Assembly: GCA_036732565.1 (NCBI GenBank)
Contig: DAINCF010000157.1
Coordinates: 1 to 13,881, forward strand
Length of the DNA stretch: 13,881 bases
Source of the DNA: JAIVJN01 sp036732565
GTDB lineage: Bacteria > Acidobacteriota > Vicinamibacteria > Vicinamibacterales > UBA2999
Direction: 5' to 3'
A program made the translations under genes and the position numbers. The notes under the pieces are model-generated. The model worked only from the letters and a program-made list of their open reading frames with translations, was not told where the DNA came from and searched no databases. Position 1 is the stretch's first letter. Every line of letters begins with the position of its first letter. Below, piece by piece: positions 6,534-10,981 of the stretch.

Positions 6534-7402
6534 AGCACCCGGATCAACCGATACGCCTCTGGCATCGTGTCACGTGTGAACGCCACGGTGTCGGGCGCGA
6601 CCGCCTCGATCTCGCGAAACGCCGTCACGACTTCGGCAAACGTGAAGTTGCGATAGCGCATCTGCACGCGATACGGCCCCTTGCGATCCGGCGTCGTGCG
6701 CGCCGCCGCCGTAACGCCTTCGCGCGCCGCCGCCTCTATCTCTTTGCGCGCCTGCGCCAGCGGCTTCATCTCGGTCGCGCGCACGTTGATCGCGCGCTTG
6801 ACCGCGACCATCCGCACGTTCGGCGCCGACTCCTTCACCTCCGCCACCGCCACATCGTCTCCGGTGACGACCACCACGGGCACGCCGTACCACGCGGCGA
6901 GCGCCGCGTTCATGCCGCCTTCGCCGACCGATCGACCGTTGATCTGCAGATCGCGGACGACGCCGGAGCCGGTGTGGGCGAAGAGGCCGCGCGGCGTGTC
7001 GGCCTTGGCGTGATAGCCGACGAAGATGATCGCGTCGAAGGTGTCGTCGAGACCTTCCATCATGCCGTGACGCTTGAAGCTGTGGCTGATCAGACGCGCG
7101 CGGGGATCCAGATCCTCGGGCAGCAGGTTCCGCTGGCCGCCGTGTGAGTCATTGACCAGCACGTCGGTGGCCCCGCCAGCGAAGGCGCCGCGGATGGCGG
7201 CGTTGGCGTCCTCGGCCATCAACTTCCGCGCCCGCCCGTATTCGGCGCCGCCGGGACCGGTCTGGTCGTCGCCGTTCACGCCGCTGATGCCTTCCATGTC
7301 GACGGAGATGTAGACCTTCTTGCCCTGAGCGAAGGACGTCAACGGCAGCAGCAGCACGAGGGACGCGACGAACAGGAAGGACCCGCGGGATGGCGATCTC
7401 AC
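6509..7402 (-). CDS. dppA: Exported D-aminopeptidase, peptidase family M55 (DppA-like)
   Basis: A 297-residue zinc peptidase. After a signal peptide (about 1-26, ending SFAQ), the DppA fold starts at KKVYISVDMEGISG. By alignment with Bacillus subtilis DppA, the zinc ligands would be D35, E37, H87 (NDSHGG), H131 (GYHA) and E161 (VGEGG), and H143 (FAHT) would be the catalytic histidine. DppA releases N-terminal D-amino acids from peptides such as D-Ala-D-Ala. Here the signal peptide puts it in the periplasm, suggesting turnover of cell-wall-derived peptides. The frame is open further upstream to 7627, but GTG at 7402 is the start: GGAGGAG lies 5 nt before it and the signal peptide follows at once. 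The GTG overlaps the TGA of the upstream thioredoxin-fold gene (GTGA), implying coupled translation. Confidence 0.93.
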   Translation of the reverse strand: MRSPSRGSFLFVASLVLLLPLTSFAQGKKVYISVDMEGISGVNGDDQTGPGGAEYGRARKLMAEDANAAIRGAFAGGATDVLVNDSHGGQRNLLPEDLDPRARLISHSFKRHGMMEGLDDTFDAIIFVGYHAKADTPRGLFAHTGSGVVRDLQINGRSVGEGGMNAALAAWYGVPVVVVTGDDVAVAEVKESAPNVRMVAVKRAINVRATEMKPLAQARKEIEAAAREGVTAAARTTPDRKGPYRVQMRYRNFTFAEVVTAFREIEAVAPDTVAFTRDTMPEAYRLIRVLYRFINPD

Positions 7403-8055
7403 GCGTTCTCCTCCGGCAGGCTCAACGCGGCGCGGACGAACATCGGCTCCGGCAGCGCGCCGAGGATCTCGACGGTCTCGTTCACCACGGTCTTCGGGAC
7501 GCCGGTGACGCGGTACTTTCGCGACAGTTCCATGAACTCGATCGCTTCGATCGCCGACGCGCTGATCATCGGACTCGAGAACGCCATCTTGAGGGCCAGG
7601 ACGACCGCCCTGGGGCAGTGCGGTCAAGTTGGCGTGCTGAACACTTTCAGATGCAAGGGCTGTTGGACGTCGGCCAGCAGCTTCACTGTTTCTTCCTCGA
7701 GCTCCGCCTTGCGGGTGCCGGCGATCATGATTCCTTCGATCAGCGACACGAACTCATAACCGGTCGGGGCGCCGTAGAAGCGGATGCGCGTGTCTTCGCC
7801 GTTGCTCAACGGAACGATGGCCGGCTCGAGCTCGACCCCGTACTTCGCGCGATCCTCGACATCGAGCACGAAGCTCTTCTCGACGACGGTAATCTTGTCG
7901 CTCAAGCGCGCGATTTCGTCGAGCACTTGCTTGGCGACGGGACCACTCTCGGATCCGGCGATCGCTTGCGTGAACAGCAGCAGGGTGACAGGCGTGTCGA
8001 GGGCCGACAGGTGTTCGGTCAGCACCTGCTCGTCTTGCGGTGTCAGAAGCGCCAT
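7399..8055 (-). CDS. Thioredoxin/glutaredoxin-like oxidoreductase with in-frame UGA: candidate selenoprotein (UPHC)
   Basis: A 218-residue double thioredoxin-fold protein of the protein-disulfide-oxidoreductase type. It reads continuously except for TGA at 7624-7626, codon 144. The N-terminal fold (about 1-112) has lost its redox cysteines and keeps FYGAPTGYEF. The C-terminal fold begins PLHLKVFSTPT, then TGA, then PHCPRAVVLALKMAF, and later has GVPKTVVNE with the conserved cis-proline. Homologues have CPxC at this point, so the TGA replaces exactly the attacking cysteine, giving U144-P-H-C147. No frameshift or other stop occurs. A SECIS-like hairpin follows the TGA. The ATG at 8055 starts a family-like N-terminus (MALLTPQDEQ); the frame further upstream only translates repeats. 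The likely role is cytoplasmic thiol-disulfide exchange. The alternative is a nonsense mutation or sequencing error changing TGC/TGT to TGA. The terminal TGA overlaps the dppA start. Confidence 0.82.
7596..7613 (-). promoter_or_regulatory. Candidate bacterial SECIS hairpin
   Basis: In the mRNA, nt 11-17 after the UGA (CCAGGGC) pair with nt 22-28 (GUCCUGG) in seven pairs, one of them G-U, leaving the apical loop GGUC at nt 18-21 (7603-7606). The E. coli fdhF SECIS also presents GGUC in its apical loop about 19-22 nt after UGA, where it is bound by SelB. The stem lies inside the coding sequence, as bacterial SECIS elements must. It includes the only AGG arginine codon in the gene; the other eight arginines are CGN. 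That suggests selection on RNA pairing. No bulged U is evident in the upper stem. Pairing was done by eye. Confidence 0.7.
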
Positions 8056-8078
8056 GTAAGAGAAGTCTAGCCTGTAGC

Positions 8079-8096
8079 GGCGGCTCGCGAGCCGCC
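8079..8096. repeat. REP-like palindrome
   Basis: GGCGGCTCGCGAGCCGCC is a perfect 18-bp palindrome located 24 bp upstream of the start of the thioredoxin-fold gene. The same core, flanked by a longer palindrome, is found after the TonB-dependent receptor gene at 13851-13878, so it is a dispersed element. Both copies begin with GTAG. It could form a hairpin in the 5' leader or sit at the promoter of the gene at 8055. Confidence 0.75.
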
Positions 8097-8117
8097 CTTC
8101 GTTTAATTGCCGATAGC

Positions 8118-8201
8118 GTACGTAGCGTAGGCCTTGAGGCCTGCCCAACACGGCGGTAGGCCGGCTCTCATCGCTGAGGCCTGAAGGCCCGCGCTACGTA
8201 C
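8118..8201. repeat. MITE/REP-like inverted repeat element
   Basis: Arms of 25 bp at 8118-8142 and 8177-8201 are reverse complements with three mismatches. Both arms end in GTACGTAGCG at the outside and have AGGCCT on the inside. The 34-bp centre holds CGGCGGTAGGCCGGCT. The element lies between the zinc-ribbon gene (stop at 8220) and the thioredoxin-fold gene (start at 8055), both on the minus strand. It would fold into a long hairpin in any transcript running out of the zinc-ribbon gene. This suggests either a non-autonomous mobile element or a hairpin terminator; no target-site duplication is obvious. Confidence 0.7.
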
Positions 8202-8219
8202 AATTTCGCTGACGTGCTC

Positions 8220-8696
8220 TTAGAACTTGAAGAGGTCGTCGAAGGCCTTGCGGGCGCCGGACGGTTCGGCGGGATTCTGGCTGACGGCCGTCGACGTTTC
8301 GCGCTCCCAGGACATGCGCGGCTCGAAGTGCTGGCAGTCGTTGACGACGTCCTTCGGCGACACGCGCGCGGGAATCGTCTGCGTGCACTCGAAGCGCGCT
8401 CCCGAATCAAAGTGGAGGCACTGCACGCACGCGCGCAATTCCTGACCGCACTTCGAGCACGTGCTCTTCGAGAAGATCTGCGCGTCGACGAACGTCCCGC
8501 AGCGGGCGCAACGCGCCACCTCGCGGTAGCCCATCATCTTCGGATTACGCGCGCCTTCGGATGAGATGCGCCTGGCGCCGGCGGGCGCGCCGGGCTCCCG
8601 TTCGGGTCGTGGCCCCGACGGGCCCTGAGGCGACTGCGGCCGACGATCGCGGTCGTCGTCCTGGTAGCCGCGTTGGCGGTACTTGCGATCGGACAT
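8220..8696 (-). CDS. Zinc-ribbon protein of unknown function
   Basis: A 158-residue soluble protein. Residues 1-55 are a charged, Arg/Asp/Pro/Gly-rich disordered tail. Residues 60-125 carry eight cysteines: C63-x2-C66, C80-x2-C83, C90-x2-C93, C104 and C121. The first four form a classic zinc ribbon (CARCG ... CSKCG). The second four probably make another metal site, with FECTQTIPARVSPKDVVNDC between C104 and C121. The C-terminus is acidic-aromatic (AFDDLFKF), like a short docking motif. The layout suggests a nucleic-acid or protein adaptor. I cannot name a function. The ATG at 8696 has no evident Shine-Dalgarno sequence, so a later start is possible, although no methionine lies before residue 54. 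Confidence 0.8.
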   Translation of the reverse strand: MSDRKYRQRGYQDDDRDRRPQSPQGPSGPRPEREPGAPAGARRISSEGARNPKMMGYREVARCARCGTFVDAQIFSKSTCSKCGQELRACVQCLHFDSGARFECTQTIPARVSPKDVVNDCQHFEPRMSWERETSTAVSQNPAEPSGARKAFDDLFKF

Positions 8697-8762
8697 ATGG
8701 GGAGGACTAGGGCAAGGCTAACGCTGATGGCGCGCGGGCACAAGCCAAACCGCATTTCGGAG

Positions 8763-8879
8763 GGAGCCACCGTGCCGGACGCGAGGAACAGAAACCACCG
8801 CGCCGGAGGCGAGTGGAACAGAAACCACCGCGCCGGAGGCGGTGGAACAGAAACCACCGCGCCGGAGGCGCGGTAAAAC
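8763..8879. repeat. 29-30 bp tandem repeat, three full copies plus a degenerate one
   Basis: Three near-identical units start at 8785, 8815 and 8844, each containing GAAACCACCGCGCCGGAGGC. A diverged part-copy precedes them at about 8763-8784 (GAGCCACCGTGCCGGACGCG). The second copy contains a perfect 7-bp inverted repeat, CCACCGC (8825-8831) and GCGGTGG (8839-8845). The array lies in the 335-bp gap between the divergent zinc-ribbon and gamma-glutamyltransferase-like genes, more than 150 bp from the latter's start. Copies are nearly contiguous, so it is not a CRISPR. Confidence 0.85.
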
Positions 8880-8966
8880 AACACTGCGCGGCCCAGCGCC
8901 AACGACAGAAGGGAAGCGCCGGGCCGCACGACGAGCGCGCACCGGAATGCGCAACCCGCATCTTTC

Positions 8967-9025
8967 TTATCTGATAAACGCATCACTGCTGTCAAGCACC
9001 AGCGTATAGTTGTGTCCCCTGGAGG
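8967..9025 (+). promoter_or_regulatory. Probable promoter and ribosome site of the ggt-like gene
   Basis: This is the most AT-rich part of the gap. TTATC-T-GATAA (8967-8977) is a short perfect inverted repeat that could be an operator. TATAGT (9005-9010) is a good -10 candidate, with only a weak -35 17 bp upstream (ATCACT, 8982-8987). GGAGG at 9021-9025 lies 6 nt before the ATG and fixes the start of the gene. Confidence 0.4.
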
Positions 9026-9031
9026 TGCTCG

Positions 9032-10795
9032 ATGCGCCGGCTCGCGATCCTCGCCGCGTTGCTCCTCGTCTTCGCGCAGACCTCGACTCCACGGGCGCAA
9101 AGCGCCACGTGGCGTCCCATGCTGCTCTCCGACAACGGAATGGTGGCCTCCGGCCATGCCCTCGCCTCTGACGCAGCGTTGCAAGTGCTGAAGAGCGGGG
9201 GCAACGCCGTCGATGCCGCGGTAGCGGCCTGGGCGGTTCAGGGATTGACCGAGCCCGAGATGACCGGGCTCGGCGGCGACATGTTCATCCTCATCTACCT
9301 CGCAAAGACGGGCGAGGTGAAGTTCATCAACGGCACCGGCCAGGCGCCGATGGCGGCGACCGCGGACTTCTACAAATCGAAAGGCGGCATCCCTGGCGAC
9401 GGTCCGCTGTCGGTGAACACGCCCGGCAGCGTCGGCGCGGTGGAGCTGGCCGTGAAACGCTACGGGAGCAGGCCGCTGACGTCGGCTATGGAGCCTGCCG
9501 CGAAGCTGGCCGAGAACGGCTTTCCGATCAGCGAGAACCTGGCTGGTGCACTGCTCAGCAGTCGCGACAAGCTGGCCAACGTGCCATCCACGAAGAAGAT
9601 CTGGTTCTCGGGCGATCGTCCCCTCGAGATGGGCGAGCGCGTCGTGCAGAAGGATCTGGCGCAGACGCTCCGCACCATCGGATCGCAGGGCGCCGATGCG
9701 TTCTATCGCGGCTCGATCGCGCAACAGACGGCGGCGTACATGAAGGCGAACGGCGGTCTGGTGGCCGCCGGCGATCTCGCGGCGTATCGTCCGGTCGAAG
9801 ACCAGCCGGTTCAGATCACCTACAAGGGTATCGACGTCTACGAGTGCCCGCCGAACTCGCAGGGCTTCGTGATGCTGCAGGCGCTGAACCTGCTCGAAGG
9901 CATCGACCTGAAACAGCAGCAGCACAACAGCGCCACCTACCTGCACTCGGTGACCGAAGCCCTCAAGCTGGCGTTTGCCGATCGCAATCGCTTCGTCGGC
10001 GACCCGAAGTTCGTGCCGGCCATACCGATGCGCGAGCTGTTGTCGAAGGAGTACGCGGCGACCCGACGAGCGCTGATCGATCCGCGGAAGGCGATTCAAG
10101 GCGAAGCGCCCGCGGGCGATCCGCTGCGCACCTCGAACAATCGCCAACAGGTGCGCTGGGCGCTGCCGCAACCTCCACCCCTCGTGCCCGCGGCGGCGCC
10201 ATCGGTCGAGGACGGGCACACGACGTATCTGGCTGTCGTCGACAAGGACCGCAACATGGTCTCCATCACGTCTTCGCTCCTGAGCACGTTCGGTAGCGGC
10301 CACGTGGTCGAGGGCGCCGGCTTCTTCCTCAACAATCGCATGGCGTACTTCGGACTGGAGGAGGACGATGTCAACGTGCTGAAGCCAGGGAAGCGTCCGC
10401 GGCACACCATCAATCCGGCACTGGCGCTCAAGGACGGGAAGCCCTACATGGTCTTCGGCACGCCGGGCGCCGATACGCAGCCTCAGGCCCAGCTGCAGTT
10501 CTTTCTCAACGTCGTCGAGTTCGGCATGAACGTGCAGGAGGCGCTCGAGGCCTCTTCCATCGTCAGCACCAGCTTTCGCGGCTCGTACTTCCCGCATGAG
10601 GTCGGCGGCACGCTGCAAGTGCCCTCCGCCCTGCCCAAGCCGGTGCTCGATGGTCTCGCGGCGCTGGGCCACAAGCTCGACATCCGCAACGTCCGCGGCG
10701 TCGGCTCGGTCAAAGCGATCGTCATCCATCCCAAGACCGGCGTGTTGATGGGGGGAGTGTCGCCGACGCGGGATAGTTATGTGATGGCGTGGTGA
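9032..10795 (+). CDS. Gamma-glutamyltransferase-like Ntn hydrolase, exported
   Basis: A 587-residue self-processing enzyme with a signal peptide (about 1-24, ending RAQSA). SGGNAVDAAVA (55-65) and GLGGDMFILIYL (79-90) are typical of the large subunit. Cleavage before T397 (EDGHTTYLAVVD) would yield a 191-residue small subunit, the usual size, with T397 as nucleophile. The glutamate-binding residues known from E. coli GGT are mostly missing: the RE-x-AP arginine is replaced in NGTGQAP (100-106), the NNQMDD motif reads NNRMAY (434-439), the SSM serines are absent, and the oxyanion-hole GG reads GA (GTPGAD). It may therefore hydrolyse something other than gamma-glutamyl compounds. It acts in the periplasm. 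Compared with neighbours there is no sign of foreign codon use. Confidence 0.92.
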   Translation: MRRLAILAALLLVFAQTSTPRAQSATWRPMLLSDNGMVASGHALASDAALQVLKSGGNAVDAAVAAWAVQGLTEPEMTGLGGDMFILIYLAKTGEVKFINGTGQAPMAATADFYKSKGGIPGDGPLSVNTPGSVGAVELAVKRYGSRPLTSAMEPAAKLAENGFPISENLAGALLSSRDKLANVPSTKKIWFSGDRPLEMGERVVQKDLAQTLRTIGSQGADAFYRGSIAQQTAAYMKANGGLVAAGDLAAYRPVEDQPVQITYKGIDVYECPPNSQGFVMLQALNLLEGIDLKQQQHNSATYLHSVTEALKLAFADRNRFVGDPKFVPAIPMRELLSKEYAATRRALIDPRKAIQGEAPAGDPLRTSNNRQQVRWALPQPPPLVPAAAPSVEDGHTTYLAVVDKDRNMVSITSSLLSTFGSGHVVEGAGFFLNNRMAYFGLEEDDVNVLKPGKRPRHTINPALALKDGKPYMVFGTPGADTQPQAQLQFFLNVVEFGMNVQEALEASSIVSTSFRGSYFPHEVGGTLQVPSALPKPVLDGLAALGHKLDIRNVRGVGSVKAIVIHPKTGVLMGGVSPTRDSYVMAW

Positions 10796-10807
10796 CGAAG
10801 CGCGGTT

Positions 10808-10813
10808 TATAAT
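10808..10813 (+). promoter_or_regulatory. Candidate -10 box of the TonB-dependent receptor gene
   Basis: TATAAT is a perfect -10 consensus in a GC-rich context, 12 bp after the stop of the ggt-like gene. A poor -35 match (TGGCGT, 10785-10790) lies 17 bp upstream, inside that gene. If used, the mRNA leader would be about 160 nt long. The rest of the gap 10814-10945 shows no other structure that I can support. Confidence 0.45.
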
Positions 10814-10945
10814 CCCGCCCAATCACTCCGCCGGTGCGCCCCACGCACTGGTGACGCGTCGCGGCGTCACGACGTATTCCGTCGTCATCATCTCGTTCGC
10901 GCGTTTCTCGTTCGGTCGTCGGGTTGTCCCACATAGGCTGGCGTT

Positions 10946-10977
10946 CGCACGCCCAAAAGCGTGCGTTGGAAAGGAGG
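10946..10977 (+). promoter_or_regulatory. 5'-leader hairpin next to the Shine-Dalgarno sequence
   Basis: CGCACGC (10946-10952), the loop CCAAAA, and GCGTGCG (10959-10965) form a perfect 7-bp hairpin. Five bases later comes AAAGGAGG (about 10970-10977), a strong ribosome site 4-5 nt from the ATG at 10982. The hairpin ends just upstream of the ribosome site, so it could stabilise the mRNA, protect the leader or bind a regulator. No T tract follows, so it is not a terminator. Confidence 0.6.
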
Positions 10978-10981
10978 CGGC

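Noticed and set aside
6173..7147. A 324-residue plus-strand open frame
   Set aside because: It overlaps the exported 163-residue protein in another frame and is antisense to the D-aminopeptidase, with shadow-type composition.
7403..7627. N-terminal extension of the D-aminopeptidase to 7627
   Set aside because: This stretch is the other-frame shadow of the thioredoxin-fold gene, lacks a ribosome site and would bury the signal peptide.
7399..8055. Reading the thioredoxin-fold gene as a pseudogene or as two separate genes
   Set aside because: The single interruption is a TGA at the redox cysteine, the frame is intact, a SECIS-like hairpin follows, and the second part has neither its own ribosome site nor a complete domain. 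A mutation or sequencing error stays possible but is less likely.
8534..10822. A 762-residue open frame on the minus strand
   Set aside because: It is antisense to the ggt-like gene, is rich in Arg/His/Gly from GC-rich complement codons, and shows no domain.
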